Assembly (NCBI GenBank): GCA_033030425.1
Contig: JAUFSD010000011.1
Span: forward strand, 124,001-188,000
Direction: 5' to 3'
Length of the DNA: 64,000 nucleotides
Origin: Verpa conica
Taxonomy: Eukaryota; Ascomycota; Pezizomycetes; Pezizales; Morchellaceae
Below are positions 1 through 10,500 of this stretch, piece after piece; position 1 is the first letter of the stretch; each line of letters starts with the position of its first letter. The translations under genes and the position numbers were made by a program. Under the pieces are notes generated by a model. The model was not told where the DNA came from. It worked only from the letters and a program-made list of their open reading frames with translations, and did not search any database.

Positions 1-174
1 AAGAAGCTATCCGAGATGGCGTGGTCTCCCGAGGAGTTCCCAACTACAAAGGGACCGTATGGCCACACTGGGCTTTATGGCGATTCGGAAGATGTCAAAG
101 GGGAATGGTCCTGCATCTCGGAAAGAGATTTCTTTGAAGCGATGCGATGGGGGCTTTTGAAGTTTGATAATTAA
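1..174 (+). CDS. 3' end of an unidentified protein-coding gene
   Basis: The window opens inside an open frame in phase 1 that runs 57 codons to a TAA at 172-174. The residues are polar and aromatic and end in GLLKFDN. Codon use looks coding, and the next 700 bp are clearly non-coding, so I read this as the last exon of a gene whose body lies outside the window. I do not recognise the family from this tail. It is the left neighbour of the Mutator-like element and appears undamaged. Confidence 0.5.
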   Translation, partial: KKLSEMAWSPEEFPTTKGPYGHTGLYGDSEDVKGEWSCISERDFFEAMRWGLLKFDN

Positions 175-564
175 TTGGTTACGTCACGATTGGGAAAAAA
201 AAAAAAGAAAAAGGCTTGGGTGGAGTTTAAAATTTTTTTATTAAAAAAAGTATTTTTTCTTGACGATTTACTTGTATTTTTTTTCTTTATTCTTGGCTAC
301 TTTATGTGCTGTCTCTCATTTTTTTTTTTGTATGGGAGTGGAGTTAAAATTCCTCGGGCATCGCATTGTTTTTTTTGTCTGTTACTCATTGTAATGCACG
401 GGCATGCTTGGCCTTGTGCGGATCCTCGAGTTCGATGCATTCCATTGGCCCGATTCTAGTTAATTTTCCTCTTCTAATAATGCATAATTGATGGTTGTGC
501 TCTACCCAATTCCTTCACAACATTACAAATATCCAAGACTTTTTACGTTGAGAGTAGCAAAGTA

Positions 565-606
565 GGAAGGGGGAGGAGAGAGGGAGAGGGAGAGAGAGAG
601 AGAGGG
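565..606. repeat. Purine (GGGAGA/GA)n microsatellite
   Basis: Uninterrupted run of G and A with GGGAGA and GA units, seen directly. No gene overlaps it. Confidence 0.85.
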
Positions 607-902
607 CAACTTGTCCTACAACGACATGAAGACCACCATTGGTAATTCAGAGCCTCGAGAGTTCAGACCCTCGGCACGTGCAGCAATAAAGAGAACAGCT
701 GAGCCTTCACGATGCTCCAACTAATTGGTACAACAACAGCAGCAATAACACGGGGTGATAGTGCTACTCCAACTCCCCTGCTGTTTCCGACCCTCGTCTG
801 CAAAGCGAGCGAATGAGCGTTAGTCGCTTGACGCCGTGCAGATTCTGGGATCATAGCCGGTACTTGACCTTCCTAACTTGTGCATTTCTAAAAATAAAAA
901 CA

Positions 903-912
903 AAAAAAAAAC
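903..912. repeat. Left target site duplication of the MULE
   Basis: The 10 bases AAAAAAAAAC abut the left inverted repeat and recur at 9893-9902 after the right one. A 9-11 bp duplication is typical of Mutator-like elements. The sequence is low complexity, so the exact length is uncertain. Confidence 0.6.
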
Positions 913-1010
913 GGGGGAACCTTTACTATGCCAGCGCCCGAGGTGCAGCACTTCCGGATGCCATCGAGTGTAAAGTGTGCCAGCGAAAATGTGGAACCTT
1001 TGGCTGAGAC
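913..1010 (+). repeat. Left terminal inverted repeat of the MULE
   Basis: Begins GGGGGAACCTTTACTATG and matches the reverse complement of 9795-9892 with one mismatch (1008 against 9797). Confidence 0.93.
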
Positions 1011-1312
1011 CGGGTCAGAGCTCTGGGGCCTGCCCACCCACGGTACTAGTACATGGAGGGAGAGAAGTATTACGGTTTTTTCTATTGCGAGCGAGCAAGA
1101 GAGCCGACGGCAATAAGTCCCTTGCCGAGGTACGAGTGCATTAGGGACTTATGCAAAGGAGGCTCTCGCTCGCGCGAGAAGCCAGCGGTTTTTAGGGCCG
1201 GAAGTGGCCAAAAGTCTAACATGTTGAAAAGATTTAGAGCTGTGCACAGACATGGTTTGACTTAAAGAAATACATAGAAAATCACTCGATTTTGCGTTAC
1301 ACTTATTACCTC

Positions 1313-2741
1313 CTACTCTAGTGCACCTCCAATAATTACATGCTTTTGTGAACAAGTCCTCCTATTATGTCCATATTTTCCACATACCTGACAGCGCTGA
1401 CTTCCAGAACCTTTATCTGGAGGAGGTATCTCATTGTTTTGCAGTGCTTGTACTTGCACAACCTTTTTTTTCCGTGATTCAGCTGTTAAGCGAATTTTGC
1501 GCGGGCGACCGGCGGAACTGCGTAATTTTATCGGAGGTTCACATAGAGGAAGTGAATTAGAATTGGTTGTATATTGAGATAGGTTATTGAGGGTGACAGG
1601 TGCGAAATTTGTAGAATAGGTGTTTTTCCACGTTTGGACCGTAAATGCATCGGGGACATAATCGCGAGGGGATTGATTAAGCATATAGATACAGCTAAAT
1701 GCGTGACTGCATGGAATTTGGTTTTCTTGAAACCTTCCACAATCGCAAGTGCGTGTAGCTAAATTCACAATATAGGTCCGGTCATTAGCTTGCATAACAC
1801 TCCCTATTGTAGCGCTTGACATGCGAACAGCTAATGTATTTTTTCTCGAGGATCGCTCGCTGGTAAGAAGATGTTTCAAACAAAAATCCGTGAAAATCTG
1901 CCGTTTTTCGAGAAGATCACAGGCTTGTGTATAGCGCTTGAACCGTTGATGCATTGTAAGGTGCCAGATTTCGTTTAAAAGGTCTAATATCGATAATTCA
2001 CGCTCATCCCTCAAAACACTATTCATTGACTCAACTGCATTGGATGTTTTATGACCGAAATTGTGTTTACCAGCTGGTAAAAAAGCGGTGATCCATTGTG
2101 TAGGATCAATATTGGTGAGATAATCCGCTGCTGTGTTGCTGATTTTCCGTAATTCGGTTATATGTGAGGTATATTCATCGAGAGTTGCTGAATTCGCAAT
2201 TGCCCAAAAGTACTGCTCCACCCCTCGGTACCGTTTCACAAAATTACATTTAAGATGAAAACAACAAATTAAGCGATGAACACCAGTACCCAATACAGTA
2301 TCAGCAGCTAACAACCCTTTATCGCGATCACTAATTAAAGTCATTTCTGTAGACTGTGGTATAGCCTTTTTAAGATGAGTTAAAAACCAACTCCAAGACT
2401 CAGTATTTTCACTCTCAACTACCGCCCATGCCAACAACACATTATGGCCATTTGCATCAATACCAACAGCTAAAAGTAATGTTTGAATAAATCGAGCTTT
2501 AAGGAAAGTACCATCAACAGCCATAAATTTCCGCATCTGAATAAAAGAAAGATTTGATTGAGTAGGGCAGATAAAAACACGCTGAAACATAGAATTTGAT
2601 GTGGTTTCTGTGTTGCCACTTCCACCACCAATCGTATATAAACTTGTATGTAAACCAGGGTTTTTGCTATGCAAAAGTGCAAGATATGCAGGGATCTGCC
2701 GAAATTGCTCTTGTTGGTGTTCAAGCCGGTCTTGAATTAAT
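1313..2741 (-). pseudogene. MULE transposase, C-terminal part (catalytic domain, SWIM, zinc knuckle)
   Basis: Open frame of about 475 codons. It holds the DDE core of MULE transposases: first Asp in AVDGTFLKARF, second in LISDRDKG, Glu in TSNAVESMNS, plus the CxxH of ICCFHLKC. A SWIM zinc finger follows (CDCGRFQENQIPCSHAF), then a GRPRK AT-hook-like motif and a C-terminal CCHC knuckle (CQVCGKYGHNRRTC). The N-terminal DNA-binding region was cut off by the retroelement at 2742. Because the 3' LTR is open in the same frame, the intact reading frame now starts at 2887 inside the LTR and encodes a 524-residue chimera with 43 LTR-encoded residues. I see no stop or frameshift in the MULE part. Confidence 0.9.
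2737..2741. repeat. Target site duplication TTAAT of the chromovirus, left copy
   Basis: TTAAT precedes the LTR at 2742 and recurs at 9164-9168 directly after the other LTR. Five bases is the usual length for Ty3/gypsy integrases. Confidence 0.9.
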
Positions 2742-3380
2742 TGTGGCGGGGCGGTTGGGATGGTATGGTAAAGCCTAGGCAACGGGACGGTGACAGCGAC
2801 TAAGACGGCGACAATGAACGGTGTTATGGCAAAAGATATTACAAGTGAAAAACTCTGTAATATTTCTTTACTAGACAATATAAACAAGACGTTGCGTCTT
2901 AAAAATCCTCTCGGCGAGCCTCCTTATATGTTTTCCCTATTTCTTCCCTTCTTCTCTGCTTCCAACATAACCTTAACGCCAAAGAAAACTTTTTCACTCC
3001 AACTAAATTTCCCCCCCTGTTTCTGTTGGATATGTCATATCCAACAGAAAGGTATCTTTCACATACAAACCGCATACAAAGCGTACAAAGAGCTCCCGGT
3101 CATACGATAACGTTACGTAAATTCCGAAACTACGAGGGCCGTCGGCCCGAGAACCTTATTGCCAAAGACACAAACCCCCATCAACCTCGCGTGCGCGGAT
3201 ACGAGCCTTCCTGCGCCCATTATTCCCTTTCCGTTAAATTGCTCACAATGCGCGCATTCAATCGACTCGATCGCCGAGTGGGGGCGAGGTCGAAGGTGAC
3301 TCTCTTACTGGGGTGTGGTCCGGTTTTGGTCTTGTTTCGTGCGACGATGGCGTTGGTATCCCTCGGAGCTGCCCGCGACA
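2742..3380 (-). repeat. 3' LTR of the chromovirus
   Basis: 639 bp, direct repeat of 8522-9163, with TG and CA termini. It contains a palindromic TTGGATATGTCATATCCAA core near 3028-3046. It supplies an ATG and 43 open codons that run into the MULE transposase remnant. Confidence 0.93.
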
Positions 3381-3424
3381 GGAGGCCTCCCATGGCGTTC
3401 GACTTCCTGCAGAACTAGTGAGGC

Positions 3425-3610
3425 TTTGGCGAAAGTCAGGCTTGGTTGGATGTCGCTGATAGAAGATGTCGAGGGCAGCGCATTGTTCAATGTATTCGGG
3501 GGCTCCCACGTGGGTAGGTCATAGCCTGTCCACTGACGAGGTACTGAGAGGCGCTTTGATGCCATGAAAGCCGGGCGTCGAGAATCTCCTCCACTTCCCA
3601 CTCCGTTTCT
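3425..3610 (-). pseudogene. Chromodomain of the retrotransposon integrase (broken)
   Basis: The two halves of a chromodomain appear in different frames: an EEILDARLSWHQSASQYLV-like stretch, then GYDLPTWEPPNTLNNA with the conserved TWEP motif. In chromoviruses this domain sits at the C-terminus of Pol and steers integration to marked chromatin. At least one frameshift separates the halves. Confidence 0.75.
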
Positions 3611-3799
3611 CCTTCAACAATAACCTGGGGAGCAGGGGGAGGAACATGGCGGGAATGGGATCAGTGGCGACGGCGAAGCTGGGAAACGTGAAACACGGGA
3701 TGATTGGCCATGGTAGCTGGAAGATCAAGTTCAGAGATAGGGACTGATAACCTTCTTAACGGTAAACCGACCAGTTGTTTCCAGTCCAATTTCTTTGAG

Positions 3800-4835
3800 G
3801 GCCTCGGGTTCGGATATTTTTGGCAGACAGCCAAACTTGATCTCCAACTTTATAGTCGGGAGCAGGGATACGATGGGCATTGGCAGTGTTTTCTTGGGCA
3901 TCTTGAGCGAAGCTTCATTTCTCCGCGAAGGTAGTCGTGTAAGTCTTCCATTTTCTGGGCAAACTTCCGAGCGTCGATACTGGGGGGGCTGTCATGAGGG
4001 GCCAAAGTCAAGGGTAAACCGAGGTGGAATCCGTAATTGGCGAAGAACGGGCTAACTTTGGTGGTTTCCGAAAAGTGATTGTTAGCCGCGAACTCGGCAA
4101 ATGGGAAGCCAACTGGACCAGTCGTCTTGTTGATAAGGCACACAAAGCTTTCGAGTACTGTTCCATTACAGCGTTGACGCGTTCTGTTTGTCCATCGGTC
4201 TGAGGATGGAAGGCCGTAGATAATTTGGACTCAATCTTCAACTGTTTACACAGGCATTACAGAACTGGGACGTGAACTGAGTTCCGCGATCCGAGATTAC
4301 CGTAAGAGGAGGCCGCGAAGTTTCCAGACGTTTTCAAGGTACAAACGTGCGACGTCTGAGCGTTGGCAGTGGTATGGCAGGGGAGGAGATGGCGCATCTT
4401 GGAGAGTCTATCGACCACAACGAAAATGGCATCGTACCCATTACTCGACGGTAGGCCAGTGACGAAGTCCATGGAAATGTCCTGCGCGTTGATTTGGAAT
4501 GGGCGGGGACGAAGAATTCCAGACGGCATTGTACGATGGTTTGCTGCGGCTACAAGTGTGACAATTCTTAACATATCGCTTCACGAAACTTCCCATCTTT
4601 GGCCGTAGTAGTCTCTACTCGGAAGTTCGAAGGTCTTTGAGCGTCCCTGATGGCCGGCGGAGGAGTCGTGGTACTGTTTCAGCAATTCCAGCTTTAATTC
4701 GTTGTCTGGGACGTAAAGGGTGCCTCGATAGCAAAGTTTTCCATCGACGTTGGTGCACTCAGCCGTTATTTCCTTTGAATGTTGCACACCCTGGCGAAGA
4801 AGTTCTAGAATTTTTGAGGGCGGAATCATTAGCAT
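3800..4835 (-). pseudogene. Integrase region of the chromovirus (broken)
   Basis: The N-terminal HHCC zinc-binding region is seen as LKQYHDSSAGHQGRSKTFEL at about 4650-4740 with a degraded partner near 4560. The catalytic core follows ([24 protein letters not shown] near 4400-4480) and the Glu-bearing segment [19 protein letters not shown] near 4150-4210. After that comes the conserved [10 protein letters not shown] segment near 4010-4045. The pieces lie in at least three frames with intervening stops, so no full-length integrase is encoded. Confidence 0.88.
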
Positions 4836-5005
4836 GCTTTGGTAAACAACTTTTCCAGTGGGGTCGTTCCTTGAGCGGGTTCATTTGACAAAGAACCCGT
4901 AAACAAACCAAGCTTACTGTCAAAATTTTCCCTTTTCAACACTGTTTGACTCTGATGAGCCAATCTTTCATCCCCCTCTTTAGGTAGATCTCCAGGATCT
5001 CCTAG

Positions 5006-5430
5006 TTAGCGCATCGGGTTTCCCCTTGTTTCCTGACGATATGAAATTTTAAAATTAAAACGAGATAGAAACTCGGACCACCTGGCCTGGCGACGATTCA
5101 ACTGCTTGGTGGACATAAAATATTCCAGATTACGGTGATCGGTGATGACGGAGATTGGCTCTTCTGGTACTCTCCAACTCTGGTCTCCATTCTTCAAAGG
5201 CTCGATGATTGCTAGTAGCTCTTTGTCGTAAATTTCGTAATTGCATTCGGCGGGCGAATGTTTTTGGAGAAAAAGGCCACCGGACGGAGGACGTTGTTTT
5301 CATCATACTTACAAGATACCCGCGAAACATAATCGGAAGCATCGGTTTCCACCACTATTGGTCGGTCGGCGTCAAAGTGCATGAGAATGGGAGCTGAGGT
5401 AAAAAGCTTCTTTCATTTTCTCGAAGGCTT
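5006..5430 (-). pseudogene. RNase H region of the chromovirus (broken)
   Basis: Typical Ty3/gypsy RNase H sequence, with [29 protein letters not shown] at 5060-5160 (split here: [11 protein letters not shown], then [10 protein letters not shown]). Upstream are degraded counterparts of the nucleic-acid binding strands near 5240-5350. It lies in frames different from the reverse transcriptase. Confidence 0.85.
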
Positions 5431-5619
5431 CTTCACACTCGGAGACCATATGAACGGTGTATCCTTTTCGTAAGAGCAGTAATAGGAGAGGCAAGATTAG
5501 AAAAACCCAAAATAAAACGCCGGTAAAAATTCGCAAACCCAATAAACCCTCAGTACTTCCTTCACATTCCTTGGGCAGACCATTCCCGATGGCAGACACT
5601 TTCTTAGGGTCCATCGCGA

Positions 5620-6330
5620 TGCCGTTAGGGAGATAATTAGACCCAAGTACTTTGTGGATTGAACGTGAAATTCACATTTCTCAGGTTTGAGAAAGATCCC
5701 ATTTTCCTTCAGTAGCTTCCAGTATCTTACGAACGTGGACCTTGTGTTCTTCCAGAGTGTTACTGTAGATCATAATGTCGTCAGGTAGGCAGTGCAAAAG
5801 ACGTCGAGGTACTTGCGTAAGGAATCATTGATAAAGTGCTGAAAGGTTGCGGGCGTTGGTGAGTCCGAAGGGCATTACGGTGTATTCAAAGTGGCCATAC
5901 CGGGTCCTGAAGGCGGTTTTCCATTCCTCGTTTTCTGCCATGCGTACTTGATTGTATCCCATCCTGAGGTCCAACTTGGTGTACCACTTTGCTTTAGCTA
6001 AGCGATCCAAGGTTTCTCGAATGAGAGGAAGGGGATATCGATTTTTAATAGTTATTTCGTTAATTCCTCGGTAGTCAACACAGAGACGGAGACTTCCGTC
6101 GTCTTTCTTGGCGAACAATACAGGGGCACCGGCAGGAGAGGAGCTGTCTCTAATGTATCCTTTGGACAAATTGTCCTCTAGGTATTCTTTGAGTGCGACG
6201 AGTTCCTCGCGAGACATTCCATATAGGGGGCCAAAGGGGGGTTCCTTTCCATCCCTCGGGAATCTTATGATCATAAATACGGCGTGGGGGCATGTTTTTG
6301 CGATCTGTTCGTCGAACATATCCAAAAATC
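5620..6330 (-). pseudogene. Reverse transcriptase region of the chromovirus (inactivated)
   Basis: The palm and fingers motifs are clear from 6325 down to 5825: [55 protein letters not shown], and VMPFGLTNA. Just past VMPFGLTNA the frame is lost by a missing base. About 50 bases further, at 5781-5782, another single base is missing inside the YxDD catalytic codons. Both changes abolish the polymerase. What I see is sequence; the inactivation is a direct consequence. Confidence 0.92.
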
Positions 6331-6599
6331 ATGGTACTCAACCGGAACTTTAGCCTTCCAATCCTCTTTGGTAGTCTTATGGTCAATAGCTTTGTTAATC
6401 TCATAAATGAGATTGACAAAATGCGAGAAGACTTCTTTCTAGCCCAAAAGGAGAAGGGGACAGCCCCAATCATTGCAATTGAAATTTTCTTGAGATCGGG
6501 ATCCGGGGAGATACCAGGTGGAGACGACGGGAATGGTGGAGGAGGTGCAGTGTTTCATGCAGTAATCGGAACCGAAGGAGACATGATTGGAGGCAAAAC

Positions 6600-6948
6600 T
6601 GATGGCCACATCATGGTGCTTCATCCGAATGCCTAAAACAAGAGGATAGTGTCCAAGGGAAGTGACAAAAAACGGCGCATGCTCCTGGTGTCCCCCTATA
6701 GAGAGACCAAGATGGGAAAGATGGGTAATGTCCCCGGAGGCTACGCTTCGGCCGTCTATGACTTCTAGAGCCCGGGGAGTTTTTAACGGTAACAGGGGAA
6801 AAGAATGCTGGCGCGCGAACGATTCATCAATGAAAGCATATCCGGAGGCACCAGTATCAATCAGAGCGTGGGTTTTTACTGTCTTTGTATTGGTGGATAA
6901 GGTACATGCTACTACCAAATGCTCACCATCCAAAGAATCTTCCTCCAC
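6600..6948 (-). pseudogene. Retropepsin-type aspartic protease of the chromovirus
   Basis: The open frame holds the active-site motif ALIDTGASGYAFID and the downstream hydrophobic HYPLVLGI motif. The usual WL after GI is replaced by M, with residues lost, and the frame runs on out of phase. It sits between gag and reverse transcriptase as expected for Ty3/gypsy. Confidence 0.88.
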
Positions 6949-7059
6949 AACAATGTTTGATACCGAAAGCCAGAAATAGAAAATGCAGTCAAAGAAAAAT
7001 CGTTAAAAGGTCGCCTGGCAGGGCCAGTTAAAGGCCCAGGGACTACTGAAAACCCTGCT

Positions 7060-8428
7060 GATCGGAAGAAGAAGATTGATAACGCGGTCGCCGCCCGAAC
7101 GAGAAGAAGAAGCAAAGGAAGACCTAGTGGCGCACCGGCCACAGAAGACGAAGAAGGAACAGGAGAGCCATAAAAGGAAATATTGGAGATGGGGACACCG
7201 CCCGCAACAGAAGACCCAGAAACAGAAGCAGCAGCACCAGAAAGAAGACTAAAAGGAGATGGAGTAATTGCGGCGCCGCGCATACTAAAGGACGAAGGGG
7301 TGGCACGTGGGCCGGAACGAGATAAAGGACAATTGGCAAAACATGGCCACTCTGGCCGCAATACATACAAAGCCCCGAGCAAACGCCTGTTTTTCCTCGG
7401 GGGAAAGAGGACCACGGTTGACCAGCAGGACGGGGACGAAAGCACTGAGATTCATGGGAGCCAAACCTCCAGGGGCGAATGACGGATGGTAGCCAGAACT
7501 GGCAACGGGGCAGGAGCAGAAGCGGGGGCAGGTTGATGTTGGAAGTTTCCGAAGGACCTTGAGCCTCTTCTCTTCCTCACGAACACGGAGGTCATTATCC
7601 ACAACAAGAAGGTCGGCGACGTAGAGATCGAACGTGGCTGCACCATGGGCATCAACAGGGACGCGGCGACCGACAAGTTGGTCCTTCATTTCCTCAGAGA
7701 GACCCTCCCGAAGGGCGTCTCTTGGCGAGTCATCGTACCCAAGTGTCTGCCGCGATGCGACGGAAGTCAGCGAGATAGGAGGAGAAGTCCTTGTTTTTCT
7801 GTTTGAGGTTGTGGAGTTCCCTCCTTGCAGTTCCATGAGGATCAGGGTCGGCGAAGGCAGAGTTCAAGACGGTGATGAGCTTCAACGTTGGCAAAGTCAA
7901 TTCCAGCGCAGTTGCATGCTGAGTACCTGGTTCAAGGCGACTCCCTCCAGACGGTTAAAAGCATATCCGACTTTGGCGGCTTCATTGGAAAAACGATCGG
8001 CGTTGTTACGGAGTTTATTGCGAAGTTGGGCGACAAAGGGTTTCCAGGGCCGCGGTTACCATTGAACATTGGAGGGTCAGGGATTTTGTCAGATCTTCTT
8101 GGGGCGACGGGGTCATTGATATCGAGGGAGGTGGAGTTGGAATTCTCCTCCTTCCGCGGCGGTTCGGCTGCACGAAGATCGTTTCCAAGCTGGTTACTCG
8201 GCGAAGAAGAACGGTGTTGGCGGTGGTAAGACGTTGGGCGGTTTCTTCAGCGGTGACGATGGCTTCCTCGGCATTGTTGAGGCTGGCTTGTGCCTCCGTA
8301 GCCGCTTGAAGGTGTCCGTTTCTTTCGTTGCGGAGTCGGATGTTGTTTTCCTGAGTTTGGCTGCATACTGCAGAAGATTGGCGTGGAACCTGCGGCGTCG
8401 GTGTTATAGGCGGTGGTAAAATCATCAA
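7060..8428 (-). pseudogene. gag region of the chromovirus (frameshifted)
   Basis: Begins with a coiled-coil-like, Glu/Ala-rich stretch (8015-8428), continues in another frame with capsid-like sequence (LGYDDSPRDALREGLSEEMK near 7700) and ends with a CCHC zinc knuckle near 7330-7370. The knuckle itself is split: CMYCGQSGH is in one frame and the last Cys (ANC) is in the next. Several frame changes separate the segments, so no continuous Gag is made. Confidence 0.8.
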
Positions 8429-8521
8429 GGGTAGCTGGGAGGCGAAATGCCGGAGGGTCCCCGGGGGCCACTACTGGCAGACATTGGTACAGTGTTGTAG
8501 GCTTTAAGGGACGCAACGTAG

Positions 8522-9163
8522 TGTGGCGGGGCGGTTTGATGGTATGGTAAAGCCTAGGCAACGGGACGGTGACAGCGACTAAGACGGCGACAATGAACGG
8601 TGTTATGGCAAAAGATATTACAAGTGAAAAACTCTGTAATATTTCTTTACTAGACAATATAAACAAGACGTTGCGTCTGCCTAAAAATCCTGCAAAGGCC
8701 CCTCCTTATATGTTTCCCTATTTCTTCCCTTCTTCTCTGCTTCCAAAATAACCTTAACGCCAAAGAAAACTTTTTCACTCCAACTAAATTTCATCTGTTT
8801 CTGTTGGATATGTCATATCCAACAGAATGGTATCTTTCCCATACAAACAGCAAACAAAGTGTACACAGAGCTCCTGGGGACATACGATAACGTTACGTAA
8901 ATTCCGAAACTACTACGAGGGCCGTCGGCCCGGAGACCCTTATTGCCACAGACACCACCCCCCATCCCCCTCGCGTGCGCGGAGACGAGCCTTCCCGCGC
9001 CCATTATTCCCTTTCCGTTAAATTGCTCACAATGCGCGCATTCAATCGACTCGATCGCCTAGTGGGGGCGAGGTCGAAGGTGACTCTCTTGCTGGGGTGT
9101 GGTCCGGTTTTAATCTTGTTTCGTGCGACGGTGGCGTTGGTATCCTCGGAGCTGCCCGCGACA
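8522..9163 (-). repeat. 5' LTR of the chromovirus
   Basis: 642-bp direct repeat of 2742-3380. It carries the same LTR-internal ATG frame, which here runs into the gag leader and encodes a 139-residue frame that is probably not functional. Confidence 0.93.
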
Positions 9164-9168
9164 TTAAT
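9164..9168. repeat. Target site duplication TTAAT of the chromovirus, right copy
   Basis: Matches 2737-2741 exactly and marks the right edge of the retroelement. Confidence 0.9.
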
Positions 9169-9653
9169 GCAGCACGCGTTATGCGAGCTGCCTCTCGATT
9201 TACACGCACATTATAATGCATTTGCATGCATTCAATAATCTCGCGTACCTCAGTGTCTCGTGTAACAAAGAGATGTTTTGGAACAGTGCGTCGGAGCCAA
9301 GACTGAGTATTCGAAACTTCACGGGGTGTTTGTTTAGAGCCAGCACATGTATGCTTACTCTCAACAATTTTCACCTTAATCTCTCCAGTAACTGTAGAAG
9401 ATGCATAAATACGCCAAGCACACATCATATCTCGGCAACGGTAGTCAACTCTGGTACGGTCCTTTTTAGGAACTCTGAAGGAAAAATGCTCGGCAATAGC
9501 CAAGTCTTCAACTTTTTTTTTTAACTCAATCCAAGAAACAAAAAACATGCCTGGAGCTATAGACACACTTGTAGACTCGGAAGTAGACTCGGCGGGAGGC
9601 TCGGCGGGAGGCTCGGCAGTAACTTTGGGGGGTGTGGTTGTAGAACTCGTCAT
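9164..9653 (-). pseudogene. MULE transposase, N-terminal part
   Basis: Starts at ATG 9653 (MTSSTTTPPKVTAEPP; an upstream in-frame codon at 9692 is less likely). It has a Pro/Glu/Ser-rich leader and then the MuDR/FAR1-type N-terminal domain with its Cys/His set (DYRCRDMMCAWRIY, KHTCAGS). The frame continues to the retroelement junction (REAARITRAAL) and would join in frame to the C-terminal part at 2741. It has no stop of its own. Confidence 0.85.
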
Positions 9654-9794
9654 TTTCGCAGTTGTAATGAGCAAGTAAGTACCTTGTAGCAAGAACAGTA
9701 TTTACATATAATTATACCTTCTAGTTTTTGTTTTGTTTTATCAAAGTAAGGTTAGAATTACTATCAAAGCGTGGTTGCTCAGAGAAACCATATA

Positions 9795-9892
9795 GTTTCA
9801 GCCAAAGGTTCCACATTTTCGCTGGCACACTTTACACTCGATGGCATCCGGAAGTGCTGCACCTCGGGCGCTGGCATAGTAAAGGTTCCCCC
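9795..9892 (-). repeat. Right terminal inverted repeat of the MULE
   Basis: Inverted copy of 913-1010 with a single mismatch. Confidence 0.93.
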
Positions 9893-9902
9893 AAAAAAAA
9901 AC
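9893..9902. repeat. Right target site duplication of the MULE
   Basis: AAAAAAAAAC, the same as at 903-912; low complexity, so the length is tentative. Confidence 0.6.
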
Positions 9903-10500
9903 CCTAGAAGATTTTTTTTCTTTTTTGTGGAGAGGCTGAGAGAGAGAGCTATTAAAAAAAAAAATTCTTCCAAGCGCCACAGGGAAAAAAAAAAAAACTG
10001 AGCATGAAACGCTTATGCATAAAATAATATCTTGGAGGCTTATATGTGCTTTTATCTACCTAGAGGCGCTTGTATCGCCTCGCTACTAGGGCTGAGGAGA
10101 TGTACCATATACATCCGCATGAATAACAACAACTAAAAACGTCATGTGTTATCGATACTTCAGCAGGGGGAAGTTCTATAGAGAGTGGGTACCCCCTTCC
10201 CCCCATGATATCGCCTGAACTGCGCCTTTTGGCATGAAACTGTAAGCGATATCGATAGTGAAAATATTGTATAATTGAACTATGTTATGAAGAAGGGGGA
10301 GATCGAGAAGAAAAAAAGAGAATAACCGAGAGAACTATAAATTGGGATGAATATTCGCTGCTCAAGTCAAACTTATCCTATCCACTCATCAGGATTCAAG
10401 AAAGTCTTATATCCACCTTTTCAGAACCCTCCCTACTAGTTAAGGTTTTTTTTTTTTCTACTTTTTTTTTTTTTAAAGGAAAAGCACCAAGTATTTCGAT
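9903..10500. other. Intergenic region and promoter of the secreted-protein gene
   Basis: A/T homopolymer runs near 9913-9990 and 10446-10476. No gene seen. A pyrimidine-rich stretch directly precedes the ATG at 10501, as is common in fungal promoters. Confidence 0.5.

Larger units (their letters stand above)
175..912. other. Intergenic, low complexity
   Basis: No convincing gene. The first 300 bases are T-rich and a purine (GGGAGA/GA)n microsatellite covers about 565-606. The stretch ends in an A-rich run that forms the target site of the Mutator-like element. Confidence 0.6.
2742..9163 (-). mobile_element. Degenerate Ty3/gypsy chromovirus nested in the MULE
   Basis: A 6.4-kb LTR retrotransposon reads right to left: 5' LTR (8522-9163), gag, protease, reverse transcriptase, RNase H, integrase, chromodomain, 3' LTR (2742-3380). 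The LTRs start TGTCGCGGGC and end GCCACA on the minus strand. Domain order with integrase after RNase H places it in Ty3/gypsy, and the C-terminal chromodomain makes it a chromovirus. The LTRs differ at roughly 35-40 positions plus small indels by eye. The coding region is broken by many frameshifts, including single-base losses in the polymerase core, so it cannot be autonomous. I found no tRNA-type primer binding site beside the 5' LTR. Confidence 0.93.
913..9892 (-). mobile_element. Mutator-like element (MULE) carrying a nested chromovirus
   Basis: A MULE is bounded by 98-bp inverted repeats that differ at one position and is flanked by a 10-bp direct repeat. Without the nested retroelement it would be about 2.55 kb and would hold a single gene on the minus strand for a MULE transposase. 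The transposase is split by a Ty3/gypsy element into an N-terminal piece (9164-9653) and a C-terminal piece (1313-2741). Both pieces are still open, and the frame is continuous if one copy of the TTAAT duplication is discounted. The near-identity of the inverted repeats points to fairly recent activity of the family. Boundaries are read directly; the family call rests on the transposase motifs. Confidence 0.9.

Noticed and set aside
8247..8666. 139-codon frame starting in the 5' LTR
   Set aside because: It is the LTR-internal frame running into the gag leader; the LTR part is the same as in the other LTR and the remainder is out of phase with gag.
913..9892. Reading the whole block as a single composite transposon
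   Set aside because: Two independent sets of ends and target duplications show two elements, one inside the other.
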